From Xanthomonas hortorum (GTDB taxonomy: Bacteria; Pseudomonadota; Gammaproteobacteria; Xanthomonadales; Xanthomonadaceae): a stretch of 64,000 bases of DNA. Made by a program: the position numbers and the translations under genes. The DNA lies in NCBI RefSeq assembly GCF_024339125.1, contig NZ_CP101417.1:1922001-1986000 (forward strand), read 5' to 3'. How positions within the stretch are numbered: position 1 is the stretch's first letter; each line of letters starts with the position of its first letter. Under the pieces are notes generated by a model that did not search any database, was not told where the DNA came from, and saw only the letters and a list, made by a program, of their open reading frames with translations. Positions 52,080 to 61,378 of the stretch are shown here, in pieces.

Positions 52080-52757
52080 TCATTCCAGCCAGCCGCGCTC
52101 GGCCAGCGACACCGGGCGGCCGTCGCCGATCACGAAGTGGTCGAGCAGGCGGATCTCAACCAGATCCAGTGCCTCCAGCAAACGTGTGGTAACCGCGCGG
52201 TCGGCCTCGGAGGGCTCCGGGTTGCCGGACGGATGGTTGTGCCCGACGATCACGGCTGCTGCATTGTGCAGTAGCGCCCGTCGAACCACTTCGCGCGTAT
52301 GGATGTCGGCGCCATCAAGCGTGCCTGTGAACAATTCCTCGAAGGCGATGGCGTGATGTTTGGTATCCAGGTACAGCACCGCGAATACCTCGTACGCCTT
52401 TGCACGTAGTCGCTGCGAAAAATAGCGGCCGACGCTGGGTGGGTCGCTGAGCGCTTCGCCGCGCTCCAGCTCGCTCATCAGGTGACGGTGTGCCAGTTCC
52501 AGTGCCGCGTTGAGCTTGCAGGCCGAGGCGGGCCCAAGGCCGGGCAGGCGCGCCAGGGCCGGGGCCGGGCGATCCAGCAGCACGCGCAGCGGGCCGTGGC
52601 GAAGCAGCAGATCGCGCGCAGTGCGCACCGCGTCCTGGCCGCGCAGACCGGAACCGACAAAGATCGCCAGCAGCTCGGCATCGGATAACGCAGTCGCCCC
52701 GCGCGCCAGAAGTTTCTCGCGCGGGCGTTCGTCGGTGGGCCAGTCGTGAATGTGCAT
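52080..52757 (-). CDS. radC: RadC/UPF0758 family protein
   Basis: 225-aa protein. Helix-hairpin-helix-like N-terminal region (about 30-105; [15 protein letters not shown]) and a JAB/JAMM metal domain (about 110-225) with the chelating set [17 protein letters not shown]. Historically linked to DNA repair, though the biochemical role is disputed. ATG 52757 (MHIHDW) is chosen; an in-frame ATG 18 codons upstream overlaps the divergent coaBC promoter. It is divergent from coaBC by 96 bp. Confidence 0.9.
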   Translation of the reverse strand: MHIHDWPTDERPREKLLARGATALSDAELLAIFVGSGLRGQDAVRTARDLLLRHGPLRVLLDRPAPALARLPGLGPASACKLNAALELAHRHLMSELERGEALSDPPSVGRYFSQRLRAKAYEVFAVLYLDTKHHAIAFEELFTGTLDGADIHTREVVRRALLHNAAAVIVGHNHPSGNPEPSEADRAVTTRLLEALDLVEIRLLDHFVIGDGRPVSLAERGWLE

Positions 52758-52853
52758 ATGGCGAGATTGCCGGTGCTCATCGCTCACGCCTATCAGGCCA
52801 GGCGGGGGCATCGGCTAATCTAGTTGTCCTTGTAACCGTAGGACGACTCCGAC

Positions 52854-54113
52854 GTGATCGGCTCCACTCAGGCCCGCCCCCTGGACGGACAGCGCTTGCT
52901 GCTGTGCGTCGGCGGAGGCATTGCCGCTTACAAATCGCTCGAACTGGTCCGTCGCCTGCGCGACGCCGGCGCGCAGGTGCAGGTCGCCATGACCAGCGGC
53001 GCACAACAATTCGTCACCCCGCTCAGCTTCCAGGCGCTGTCCGGGCAGCCCACCCGCACCACCTTGTGGGACAGCGCCGCCGAGCAGGCGATGGGGCATA
53101 TCGAACTGGCGCGTTGGGCCGATCAGGTGATCGTCGCCCCGGCCACCGCCGACCTGCTGGCGCGTCTGGCGCATGGCCTGGCCGACGACCTGGTCACCAC
53201 GCTGTGCCTGGCCACCACCGCGCCGCTGACCGTGGCTCCGGCGATGAATCACCGCATGTGGCTGCATCCGGCCACCCAGGCCAACGTGGCGACCCTGTCC
53301 GCACGCGGCGTGCGCGTGATCGGCCCGGACGACGGCCCGTTGGCCGAAGGCGAATCCGGCCCCGGCCGGTTGGCCGAGCCGGCCGCGATCATCGCTGCGC
53401 TGGTCGGCACCGCCGCGCCTGCCGCCTCCAGGAGCGCAGCTGCGCCGGCCTTCGTGCCCGGCAGTGCGCAACTGGAAGGTTTACGCATCGTGATCAGTGC
53501 CGGCCCCACCTTCGAGGACCTGGACCCGGTGCGCTACGTCGGCAACCGCAGCAGCGGCAAGATGGGCTATGCGCTGGCCGCCGCCGCCGCCAGCCAGGGC
53601 GCCGACGTGGTGCTGGTCAGCGGCCCGGTGCACCAGACCACCCCGGCCGGCGTACAACGGATCGACGTGCGCTCGGCGGCGCAGATGCGCGATGCGGTGC
53701 TGGGCGCGTTTCCGGCCGACATCTACATCGGTGCCGCCGCAGTGGCCGACTACACCCCCAAACGGGTGGTCGCGCAGAAGATCAAGAAGACCGGCGAAAC
53801 GCTGACCCTGGAACTGGTGCGCACCCCGGACATCCTGGCCGAAGTCGCTGCGCAGACCGGCGCACTGAAGCTGGTGGTCGGTTTTGCAGCCGAAACGCAC
53901 GACGTGGAGCACTATGCGCGTGGCAAGCTCGCCGCCAAACGGCTGGACCTGATCATCGCCAATCAGGTGGGGATCGAAGGCGGCGGCTTCGAAAGCGACA
54001 ACAACGCCGCCATCGCCTATTGGCAGGGTGGCGAACGTGGCTTCCCCAGCAGCAGCAAAACCGAATTGGCCGAGCAACTGCTGGCCCTGATCGCGGAGAG
54101 ATTGCAGGCATGA
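52854..54113 (+). CDS. coaBC: bifunctional coenzyme A biosynthesis protein CoaBC
   Basis: 419-aa enzyme. CoaC half (about 10-190; phosphopantothenoylcysteine decarboxylase, FMN-binding; [39 protein letters not shown]) and CoaB half (about 205-419; 4'-phosphopantothenoylcysteine synthetase; [49 protein letters not shown]). GTG 52854 is the start; no better ATG exists. Its stop overlaps the dut start (ATGA, 54110-54113). It feeds 4'-phosphopantetheine, also the NRPS cofactor precursor. Confidence 0.95.
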   Translation: MIGSTQARPLDGQRLLLCVGGGIAAYKSLELVRRLRDAGAQVQVAMTSGAQQFVTPLSFQALSGQPTRTTLWDSAAEQAMGHIELARWADQVIVAPATADLLARLAHGLADDLVTTLCLATTAPLTVAPAMNHRMWLHPATQANVATLSARGVRVIGPDDGPLAEGESGPGRLAEPAAIIAALVGTAAPAASRSAAAPAFVPGSAQLEGLRIVISAGPTFEDLDPVRYVGNRSSGKMGYALAAAAASQGADVVLVSGPVHQTTPAGVQRIDVRSAAQMRDAVLGAFPADIYIGAAAVADYTPKRVVAQKIKKTGETLTLELVRTPDILAEVAAQTGALKLVVGFAAETHDVEHYARGKLAAKRLDLIIANQVGIEGGGFESDNNAAIAYWQGGERGFPSSSKTELAEQLLALIAERLQA

Positions 54114-54577
54114 GCCACCCAACCCAGTCCTTGCAAGTGAAGTTGCTTGACCCACGCTTCGGCGACCTGTGGCCGTTGCCGGCCTATGCCACCGAAGCCA
54201 GCGCAGGCATGGACCTGCGCGCTGCGCTGGAAGCACCGATGACGCTGGAGCCGGGCGATGCGGCGCTGATCCCCAGCGGCATCGCGATTCATCTGGCCGA
54301 CCCGCAGCTGTGCGCGGTGATCCTGCCGCGCTCGGGCCTGGGCCATCGCCACGGCATCGTGCTCGGCAACGGCACCGGCCTGATCGATGCCGATTACCAG
54401 GGGCCGCTGCTGATCAGCACCTGGAATCGCGGCCGTGCCGCCTTCACCATCGAGCCGGGCGATCGCATCGCGCAGCTGGTGATCCTGCCGATCGTGCGCG
54501 TGGGCTTGCAAGTGGTGGATACTTTCGTCGACAGCGCGCGGGGAGCGGGTGGATTTGGCCACACCGGCGTGCGCTGA
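54110..54577 (+). CDS. dut: deoxyuridine 5'-triphosphate nucleotidohydrolase
   Basis: 155-aa trimeric dUTPase with all five motifs: AGMDLRA (1), [11 protein letters not shown] (2), [11 protein letters not shown] (3; catalytic Asp), GDRIAQLVI (4), and the Gly-rich C-terminal [10 protein letters not shown] (5). Removes dUTP and makes dUMP for thymidylate. Translationally coupled to coaBC; the coaBC-dut-phosphohexomutase order is conserved in pseudomonads and xanthomonads. Confidence 0.97.
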   Translation: MSHPTQSLQVKLLDPRFGDLWPLPAYATEASAGMDLRAALEAPMTLEPGDAALIPSGIAIHLADPQLCAVILPRSGLGHRHGIVLGNGTGLIDADYQGPLLISTWNRGRAAFTIEPGDRIAQLVILPIVRVGLQVVDTFVDSARGAGGFGHTGVR

Positions 54578-54589
54578 CGGGGGCGTCAT

Positions 54590-56938
54590 ATGAGCAAAGC
54601 GAGCGAGCGCAGCCAGGCCGCGTCCGGCATGCGCACGAGTGGTCCGGTGTTGGGGGGCGTGTTGTTGCTGCTGGCAGCCTGGTTCGGCTGGAGCGGCTAC
54701 GCGCAATGGCGCGAAGACGCGATGACGCAGGACCTCGAGCAGGCGCGCGACCGCGCCGTGCAGGACGTCAGCCAGGCCATGGCCAAGCAGGCCAGCCAGC
54801 TCGACGCCGTGCTCAAGCAGCCGCAGGTCATCGCCGCGTTGGCCAATGGCGATGCGCTCGCCGCCGCTTCGGCCATCCGCGAGCGCTTCAAGGGCGCCGA
54901 AGACGTGCAGGTGCTGTCTGGCGATCTGACCGCCGCCTATGAAAATCCCAAGGACTTCGGCTATGCGCGGCTGAGCCTGCTCGAGTCGGCGCTGGTCGGC
55001 AAACGTGCGCAGGTGCATGTGGTGCGCGACGCCAAGCAGGTCCGCCTCGGCGTGGCGGCAGCGGTGACTTTAGGTACGCAGCCGGCCGTGGCGTATGCGC
55101 GCCTGCCGCTGTTGCGGTTGACCGGCCCGCTGGATGCGATCGCAGTGCCCGGCAGCGCCTATCTGGCATTGCGCCAGGGCAGCTACAACGTCGCCGAGCA
55201 GGGCGATACCGGGCTGGCCGACGCCGCCGAAACGCTGGCCAGGCCGCTGGGCGACAGCGGTCTGCGCGTTGCCGCTGCCGTGCGGCAGAGCGACAGCGGC
55301 CCGTTGGGTCTTGGCGCAGTTGGCTGCGCGATCGTGGCGTCGCTGTTGCTCGTCATCGCCGTGCTACTGGTACTTGCCAGCCGGGGCCGTGTCGCCTTGC
55401 CGCGCCGACGCGTGGCAAGCGAATCGACGGCCGACGAACCTACCTTCGGTCAAAGCCTGCAGCACGATGCCAGCGTTGCCAGCCAGGCACGCGCGCTGGA
55501 CCAGGACGCGGCCGCATCCGCGCCGCCCGCCCTGGTGCCGGCGGTGCAGATCGCCACCGAGATGTTCCGTGCCTATGACATCCGCGGCGTGGTCGGCAAG
55601 GACTTGAATCCTGGCGTTGCCGCGCTGATCGGCCAGGCCATCGGCAGCGTGATGCAGGCGCAGGGCCTGCGCGAGGTGGTGGTCGGCCGCGACGGGCGCC
55701 TGTCGGGCCCGGAGCTTGCCAACGGCCTGATCGAAGGCCTGCGCCGCGCCGGCTGCAGCGTGATCGACATCGGTCTGGCACCGACGCCAGTGGTGTATTT
55801 CGGCGCCTACGAACTGCGCGCCGGCAGCTGCGTGGCGGTGACCGGCAGCCACAATCCGCCCGACTACAACGGCTTCAAGATCGTGATCGGCGGCGAGACC
55901 CTGTCGGGCGCGGCGATCACCGACCTGCACCAGCGCATCAACCAAGGCCGCCTGCACACCGCAGCGGCGCCCGGCGAACTGGAACAGCGCGACATCAGCG
56001 ATGCCTATATCCAGCGCATCGCCGACGACGTGCAGCTGGACCGCCCGATCAAGGTGGTGGTGGATGCCGGCAACGGCGTGGCCGGCGATATCGCACCGCG
56101 ACTGCTGGAGGCGATCGGCGCCGAAGTCATTCCGCTGTACTGCGATGTCGATGGCACCTTTCCCAATCATCACCCCGACCCGAGCGAGCCGCACAATCTC
56201 GACGATCTGGTGAACATGGTGCAGCGCTTCGATGCGGATATCGGCGTGGCCTTCGATGGCGATGCCGACCGTCTGGGCGTGGTCACCAAGGAAGGCGCCA
56301 TCGTGTTTCCCGACCGCCTGCTGATGCTGTTCGCCGCCGACGTGCTGCAGCGCAACCCCGGCGCGCTGGTGATCTACGACGTCAAATGCACCGGCAAGCT
56401 GTCCGACTACGTGTTGCGCAATGGCGGCAGCCCGTTGATGTGGAAGACCGGGCATTCGCTGATCAAGTCCAAGATGCGCGAGACCGACGCCGAACTGGCC
56501 GGCGAGATGAGCGGGCACTTCTTCTTCAAAGAGCGCTGGTACGGTTTCGACGACGGCATCTATGCCGCCGCGCGCCTGCTGGAAATCCTGGCCCAGCGCG
56601 AGGAAACCCCGTCCGAAGTGCTGAACGCGCTACCCGAAAGCGTGTCCACGCCGGAGATCAAGGTGCCGGTCGACGGCGATGCGCATGCGCTGGTGGCGCG
56701 CTTTGTCGAACGTGCGCAGGCCAGCGAAGAATCGCCGTTCGAATCGGCGCGGCTCTCCACGATCGACGGACTGCGGGCGGACTTCGCCGACGGCTGGGGC
56801 CTGGTGCGTGCCTCCAACACCACGCCGATCTTGGTGCTGCGGTTCGAAGCCGACACCGAGGCTGCATTGAACCGGATCCGCGCGTTGTTCCGCAGCGAAT
56901 TGCAGGCCTTGCTGCCAGAGCATCCGTTGGCGTTTTGA
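54590..56938 (+). CDS. phosphomannomutase/phosphoglucomutase with membrane-anchored N-terminal extension
   Basis: 782-aa protein. The C-terminal about 460 residues are an AlgC/XanA-type phosphohexomutase: FRAYDIRGVVG, phosphoserine loop VTGSHNPPDYNG (S420), metal loop DGDADRLG, sugar loop GEMSGHFFF and phosphate loop RASNTTPIL. The first about 310 residues are extra: TM1 (about 18-38), a periplasmic helical domain (40-235), TM2 (about 240-262) and a cytosolic linker. Same gene order as Pseudomonas algC, where a long N-terminal form has also been annotated. It likely interconverts Man-1-P/Man-6-P and Glc-1-P/Glc-6-P for xanthan and LPS, and may be membrane-localised or sensory. Symbol xanA/algC uncertain. 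Confidence 0.9.
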   Translation: MSKASERSQAASGMRTSGPVLGGVLLLLAAWFGWSGYAQWREDAMTQDLEQARDRAVQDVSQAMAKQASQLDAVLKQPQVIAALANGDALAAASAIRERFKGAEDVQVLSGDLTAAYENPKDFGYARLSLLESALVGKRAQVHVVRDAKQVRLGVAAAVTLGTQPAVAYARLPLLRLTGPLDAIAVPGSAYLALRQGSYNVAEQGDTGLADAAETLARPLGDSGLRVAAAVRQSDSGPLGLGAVGCAIVASLLLVIAVLLVLASRGRVALPRRRVASESTADEPTFGQSLQHDASVASQARALDQDAAASAPPALVPAVQIATEMFRAYDIRGVVGKDLNPGVAALIGQAIGSVMQAQGLREVVVGRDGRLSGPELANGLIEGLRRAGCSVIDIGLAPTPVVYFGAYELRAGSCVAVTGSHNPPDYNGFKIVIGGETLSGAAITDLHQRINQGRLHTAAAPGELEQRDISDAYIQRIADDVQLDRPIKVVVDAGNGVAGDIAPRLLEAIGAEVIPLYCDVDGTFPNHHPDPSEPHNLDDLVNMVQRFDADIGVAFDGDADRLGVVTKEGAIVFPDRLLMLFAADVLQRNPGALVIYDVKCTGKLSDYVLRNGGSPLMWKTGHSLIKSKMRETDAELAGEMSGHFFFKERWYGFDDGIYAAARLLEILAQREETPSEVLNALPESVSTPEIKVPVDGDAHALVARFVERAQASEESPFESARLSTIDGLRADFADGWGLVRASNTTPILVLRFEADTEAALNRIRALFRSELQALLPEHPLAF

Positions 56939-57049
56939 TCGACAGGTGAGTGACGGGCGACCGCTCTGCCGGTATGGCGGCAGAGTAGGTCGTGAGCAGC
57001 CGTTGCAGATCAAACGCCGCTTGAAGCTGGCAGCCCGGGGCGATCACAA

Positions 57050-57583
57050 TCACGCGCCCCCAAGACCTGCCATGCATAGGCGGTCATCCGGCGCCGGAAT
57101 GGCAGCGTCGTTCCCGGCGTTGTCGTGCAACAACCAGATCGCGTCCCAATACGGATACCCACCGATCTGCTCGGCCAGTCCCGCACGCAACGGCAACGCG
57201 ACCAGCGAGCGCGCGAACTGGCGGTGATCGGCCTGCAGCGGAAGTGCCGACGCCTGCATCTGCGGCTGCCACACCGTTCCGCCACGGCCACGCGCGCGAT
57301 TGACCGCCTCGCCAGCCGCCTGTCGCGCGACAACAGCCATCTGCAGCAGCGCAGCCTTGCCCGGTGCCTGCAGCAAGGCGCACCAACTGTCCGGCAGCAG
57401 CACCCAGCACAGCAGGCGCGCACCATGCCAGTGACCGGCCATCGCAAGGCTCGCTGCCGCCGCCCGCGCGCAGCGCCAGTCCGCAAACAGCGGTACGTGT
57501 TGATGCGTCTGCAAACGCAGATGCCAGTACACCGCAGTGGGCGCTGGCATGGAGACGGGGCGATGAAGCAAGGCGCTGGACAT
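57050..57583 (-). pseudogene. degenerate RAYT-family (REP-associated tyrosine transposase-like) protein
   Basis: 177-aa ORF. Its layout matches RAYT proteins: start PTAVYWHLRLQTHQHVPLF, middle LLCWVLLPDSWCALL (residues 57-71), VNRARGRGGTVWQPQ, and the end RSLVALPLRAGLAEQIGGYPYWDAIW. Active RAYTs have PDHxH and a Tyr in RYIxxNPxRAG. Here the metal-binding HUH His residues are S66 and C68, and the Tyr position reads R125-S126-L127. So nuclease residues appear lost while the fold signature remains. The ORF is full-length without stops, so it may be domesticated rather than dead DNA. Identification is by eye. Confidence 0.65.
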
Positions 57584-57810
57584 GACCCCAGCATGTCGAT
57601 GGCCTTATCGGAGCGGCATCGGCGATGCGCGTCATCTCAGGTCGGTAACCATCGCAGCGCGATGTACGAACAAACGCATTGACTCTCGGAGATCGCGCGC
57701 CTGGCGTTATCCACTGCAGAGTAGAGCCGATGCAGCGTGCTCCATCAGCTCAGTTGCGCAGCCAGCATCACCTCAAACGCCTGAAGACTGGGGCACCAGT
57801 GCCGCACTTG

Positions 57811-57840
57811 CGAATCCCCAATCCCGACTCTCCAATCCCC
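57811..57840. repeat. GGGATTGGGGATT-type repeat, single arm
   Basis: GAATCCCCAATCCCGACTC then TCCAATCCCC, imperfect tandem GATTGGG-type units like those at 7971-8056 and 63660-63695. Located just before the LAB_N gene ending at 57843. Confidence 0.6.
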
Positions 57841-57842
57841 GC

Positions 57843-58184
57843 TCAATGCACCGCCCGATTTCGCTTCCAGCCGCGATGCTTCACATCCAGATACAGGCTA
57901 TAGAACGCGGTAAACGCCGGAAACAGGTTCTGCAGCACACCCACCGAATCCTGCTTGGCCGAGAACACGAAATAGCTCAGCGTCATCAGGCTGCCGACCA
58001 CGCTCATGTACCAGAACATGCGCGGAATCACCGGCTTGCCGGCGCGCTTGGAGGCGACGAACTGCACCAGCCAGCGGCCGCCGAACATCAGCGCGCCCAC
58101 ATAGCCGATCAGCTTCCAGCCGGTGACATGCAGCCCGGTCCAGTACAGCCAGGTCAGCGGTTGGTCCAGCCAATGCAGTTCCAT
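57843..58184 (-). CDS. LAB_N domain membrane protein (RgtF-like)
   Basis: 113-aa protein with a single lipid-A-disaccharide-synthase N-terminal (LAB_N, PF07578) domain: WLYWTGLHVTGWKLIGYVGALMF, RWLVQFVASKRAGKPVIPRMFWYMSVVGSLMTL and YSLYLDVKHR, three membrane helices. It has no catalytic synthase domain. Its TGATG overlap with the GT2 gene (58182-58186) couples the two. In Rhizobium a LAB_N protein (RgtF) is needed with a GT2 (RgtE) to make dodecaprenyl-phosphate galacturonic acid, so an analogous role is inferred. Confidence 0.8.
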   Translation of the reverse strand: MELHWLDQPLTWLYWTGLHVTGWKLIGYVGALMFGGRWLVQFVASKRAGKPVIPRMFWYMSVVGSLMTLSYFVFSAKQDSVGVLQNLFPAFTAFYSLYLDVKHRGWKRNRAVH

Positions 58185-58906
58185 CAGCGCTCCTGCACCA
58201 CGGTGCGCTTGCTGCGGGTGATCAACCAGGCCACGCCACGCAGGTCGCGGATGCCGACCAGGGCGCGATTGAGGTTGTTGTACTTGGACACGCCGGCAGT
58301 GCGATGGCGGTGGTGTACCGGCACGCTCACCGTGCGCCAGCCGGCGCGCTGCATCAGCGCCGGCAGATAGCGGTGCATATGGTCGAAGTAGGGCAGGTCC
58401 AGAAACGCCTCGCGCTCGAACAGCTTGATGCCGCAGCCGGTGTCGGGGGTGTTGTCGTGCAGCATGCGCGAGCGGATCGCATTGGCCCACTTGCTGGCCC
58501 AGCGCTTGGACCCCGAATCCTGGCGATTGACCCGCCAGCCGGCGAACAGCTTCACCTGTGTCTCGGCGCTGGCACGCGCGGTCAGCAGTTTGGGAATGTC
58601 GGCCGGGTCGTTCTGGCCGTCGCCATCGAGCGTGGCGATCCAGCTTGCACGCGCCGCCTTGACGCCGTTGCGCACTGCCGTGCTCTGGCCGCTCTGGGTG
58701 ACGTGATGCAGCACGCGCAGTTCCGGCGTGGTGGTCTTCAGGCCTTGCAGCACCGCCAGCGTATCGTCGCGCGAGTGGTCGTCGACATAGACGATTTCGA
58801 ACGCCACCAGCCCGCGCAACGCAGCGACGATTTCGCCAACCAGCGCGGCGACGTTATCGCGCTCATTGAACACCGGGACGACAACGGAAAGCTGAGGTTG
58901 GCTCAT
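58184..58906 (-). CDS. GT2 glycosyltransferase, polyprenyl-phosphate sugar synthase type
   Basis: 240-aa GT-A enzyme of the dolichol-phosphate-mannose/ArnC/RgtE group. N-terminal VVVPVFNERDNVAALVGEI, DDHSRDDT, and the metal motif in LDGDGQNDP; donor region ends in RHRTAGVSKYNNLNRA (GVSKY is typical of this group). A long C-terminal membrane anchor is absent, as in RgtE-like forms. ATG 58906 (MSQPQLSVVV) chosen since the nucleotide-binding strand follows; upstream in-frame codons are unrelated. Coupled to the LAB_N gene; divergently related epimerase follows upstream. Confidence 0.85.
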   Translation of the reverse strand: MSQPQLSVVVPVFNERDNVAALVGEIVAALRGLVAFEIVYVDDHSRDDTLAVLQGLKTTTPELRVLHHVTQSGQSTAVRNGVKAARASWIATLDGDGQNDPADIPKLLTARASAETQVKLFAGWRVNRQDSGSKRWASKWANAIRSRMLHDNTPDTGCGIKLFEREAFLDLPYFDHMHRYLPALMQRAGWRTVSVPVHHRHRTAGVSKYNNLNRALVGIRDLRGVAWLITRSKRTVVQER

Positions 58907-59040
58907 GGATTCGTGGTGGCCAGATGAAGGCTGAGCGAAAAAGATCGCGCATTGTGCCCTGACTGTCTGAGTCAGGCATGAAGCGAACGTGCGTTGTGCG
59001 CGGTGGAGCGAATGGAAAGCGGTCTGTAGCGTGTTGGATG

Positions 59041-60006
59041 CTAAGCGCGATCGCCGAAATAGCGGCGGCACCAGTCCACCACCTGCGGCAAGCCATGTTC
59101 GACCGGAGTGGCCGGCTCAAAGCCGAACGCGGCCTGCGCGCGCTGCGTATCGGCCATGGTGCGGACCATGTCGCCCGGCTGCATCGGCCGGTAGACCTTC
59201 TCGGCCGGGCGGCCGGCGGCCTGCGCGATCACGTCGATGAAGTATTCCAGCTCCACCGGAGTGTGGTTGCCCAGGTTGAACACCCGGTGCGGCACCGGCT
59301 CGCTGCTAGGTGTGTCCAGGGCGCCCAGCACGCCGGCCACGATGTCGTCGACGAAGGTGAAATCGCGCTGCATCTTGCCGTGGTTGAACACCTCGATCGG
59401 CCGCCCCGCCAGCACCGCGCGGCTGAAGATCAGCGGCGCCATGTCGGGCCGGCCCCACGGCCCATACACGGTGAAGAAGCGCAGGCCCGTCGCGCGCAGG
59501 CCGTACAACTGCGCGTAGGTGTAGCCCATCAGCTCATTGGCGGCCTTGGTCGCCGCATACAGCGAGCGTGGCTGGTCCACGCGCTGCTCTTCGGAGAACG
59601 GCGGGGTCGCCGAGTCGCCATACACCGAGCTGCTCGAGGCATACACCAGATGCTGCACGCCCCGATGCCGGCACAGCTCCAGCATGTTGACGAAACCGAC
59701 CAGGTTGCTGTCGACGTAGGCGGATGGATTTTCCAGCGAGTAACGCACCCCGGCCTGCGCGGCCAGATGCACCACGCGCGTGGGCTGGATCTCATCGAAC
59801 AACGCGGCCAAGCCATCACGGTCGGTCAGATCCAGCGTGCGGATGTCGATGTCCGGGCACAGCGCCGCCACCCGGTCGCGCTTGAGCTGCGGGTCGTAGT
59901 AGCTGTTGTAGTTGTCCAGGCCCACCACCGTCTCACCACGCGCAGCCAGCGCGCGGCAGGTGTAGGCACCGATGAAACCGGCAGCGCCGGTCACGAGAAT
60001 GGTCAT
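59041..60006 (-). CDS. NAD-dependent UDP-uronate 4-epimerase
   Basis: 321-aa SDR epimerase: GAAGFIGAYTCRAL (residues 7-20) binds NAD, Ser in YASSSSVYGDSATPPFSE, then the Tyr/Lys pair in RSLYAATKAANELM and VYGPWGRPDMAPLIF. The latter sequence and length match UDP-glucuronate 4-epimerases (LpsL/Cap1J type), making UDP-galacturonic acid. ATG 60006 chosen because the Rossmann strand starts there; in-frame upstream extension is unlikely. Lies 134 bp upstream of the GT2 gene on the same strand, so the trio may form one pathway. It could also feed other uronate glycans. Confidence 0.85.
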   Translation of the reverse strand: MTILVTGAAGFIGAYTCRALAARGETVVGLDNYNSYYDPQLKRDRVAALCPDIDIRTLDLTDRDGLAALFDEIQPTRVVHLAAQAGVRYSLENPSAYVDSNLVGFVNMLELCRHRGVQHLVYASSSSVYGDSATPPFSEEQRVDQPRSLYAATKAANELMGYTYAQLYGLRATGLRFFTVYGPWGRPDMAPLIFSRAVLAGRPIEVFNHGKMQRDFTFVDDIVAGVLGALDTPSSEPVPHRVFNLGNHTPVELEYFIDVIAQAAGRPAEKVYRPMQPGDMVRTMADTQRAQAAFGFEPATPVEHGLPQVVDWCRRYFGDRA

Positions 60007-60105
60007 GGAAGTTGTCCTGGAGATTTTGAGTGGCAAAAGGGAGGCGAAACGCGACGCTGGACCACTCCGAAGCGCTTCCTGGCGACGTTCGCTCACCCAT
60101 CGCAC

Positions 60106-60414
60106 TCACCCCATGCTGAGCGGTGCTTCGCTGGCCAGTTTGGCTTTGCGTTCGGCGCTGAACGACCACCACGGGCCCGGCGCCTCGCCTTCCATGAAAC
60201 GCACGATCGACAGGAACACATCGATCACGCACGGATCGTGCAGCACGCCGGTGCGCAGGCATAGCTGCGCGTACATGTCGTAGGCATCGCGGCCGCGCAG
60301 CTGCGCGGGCACACGGATGCCGATCAGACGCAGATCCTTTTCGCAGGCCGGCCCGACGTTCGGCAGGTCGGTCAGACACAGCAGATGATTGCGATCGACC
60401 TTGGCGGGATGCAT
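60106..60414 (-). CDS. helix-hairpin-helix (Cdd1/DUF-type) small protein
   Basis: 102-aa protein resembling the Cdd1 family (PF11731): NHLLCLTDLPNVGPACEKDLRLIGIRVPAQL forms an HhH motif (about residues 10-45), then RDAYDMYAQLCLRTGVLHDPCVIDVFLSIVRFMEG. Four Cys occur. Similar proteins are called pathogenicity-locus or mitomycin-resistance-like, with no biochemical proof. ATG 60414 selected. It is alone between epimerase and parB. Confidence 0.75.
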   Translation of the reverse strand: MHPAKVDRNHLLCLTDLPNVGPACEKDLRLIGIRVPAQLRGRDAYDMYAQLCLRTGVLHDPCVIDVFLSIVRFMEGEAPGPWWSFSAERKAKLASEAPLSMG

Positions 60415-60448
60415 AGCCGGAATGATCCTCTTGCGCGGATGCAGGAAC

Positions 60449-61378
60449 TCAGCTGCGCTGGGCGCGTAAACGTTCCAGCACGCCATCCAGCGTGTCCAGG
60501 TCGGTGTAGTGGATCACCAGCTTGCCCTTGCCGCCGCGGCCGTGGTTGAACACCACCTTGGTGCCCAGCGACTCGGACAGCTCGGTTTCCAGCGAGGCGA
60601 TGTCGGCCTGCGGTGCGGCGGCGGCCGGCTTGCCCTTGCGCAACGATCCGGGCACCTTGCCGGCGGCGAACTGCTGCGCGCGGTGTTCCACCTCACGCAC
60701 CGACCAACCCTGGTCGGCCGCTTCCTGCGCCAGCTTGCTGGCCAGTTCCGGCGCCAGGGTGAGCAGCGCACGCGCATGGCCCATTTCCAGACGGCGGGTT
60801 TCCAGCAGCACCCGGATCGCCACCGGCAATTCCAGCAACCGCAGCAGGTTGGACACAGACGCACGCGAACGGCCTACCGCACCGGCAGCCTCGGCGTGGG
60901 TCAGCGAAAATTCGTCGATCAGCCGCTGCAGCGCCTGCGCTTCTTCCAGCGGGTTGAGATCTTCGCGCTGGATGTTCTCGATCAGCGCCATCGCGATGAC
61001 GGTGCGGTCGTCCAGCTCGCGCACCACCACCGGCACCTCGGTCAGCCCGGCCAGTTGCGAGGCGCGCCAGCGGCGTTCGCCGGCCACGATCTCGAACTGC
61101 CCCGGTGCCAGCTCGCGCGCCACGATCGGCTGGATCACGCCCTGCGCCTTGATCGATTCGGCCAGCTCGGCCAGCTTGACCTCGTCCATCTCCTTACGCG
61201 GCTGGTACTTGCCCGGCTGCAACTGGGTGACCGGCAACTGGCGCAAGCTGTCGCCCGGCTGCAAGGCGTCTTCGCTGGCTGCGCTCGGTGCCGCTGCGGC
61301 GGCTGCGCCCTTCGGTCCCAACAGCGCTTCCAGGCCGCGGCCCAGACCACGCTTCTTTGCGGGGATCGGCTTGCTCAT
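60449..61378 (-). CDS. parB: chromosome partitioning protein ParB
   Basis: 309-aa ParB/Spo0J. N-terminal CTPase region with GERRWRASQLAGL and ENIQREDLNPLEEAQAL (about residues 80-170), HTH region (about 170-215; LTHAEAAGAVGRSRASVSNLLRLL), and a C-terminal dimerisation segment (KVVFNHGRGGKGKLVIHY). It nucleates on parS and loads SMC. It begins MSKPIPAKKRGLGRGLEALLG, the usual ParB opening. Its ATG overlaps the parA stop by one base (61378). No parS site was spotted near it. Confidence 0.95.
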   Translation of the reverse strand: MSKPIPAKKRGLGRGLEALLGPKGAAAAAAPSAASEDALQPGDSLRQLPVTQLQPGKYQPRKEMDEVKLAELAESIKAQGVIQPIVARELAPGQFEIVAGERRWRASQLAGLTEVPVVVRELDDRTVIAMALIENIQREDLNPLEEAQALQRLIDEFSLTHAEAAGAVGRSRASVSNLLRLLELPVAIRVLLETRRLEMGHARALLTLAPELASKLAQEAADQGWSVREVEHRAQQFAAGKVPGSLRKGKPAAAAPQADIASLETELSESLGTKVVFNHGRGGKGKLVIHYTDLDTLDGVLERLRAQRS

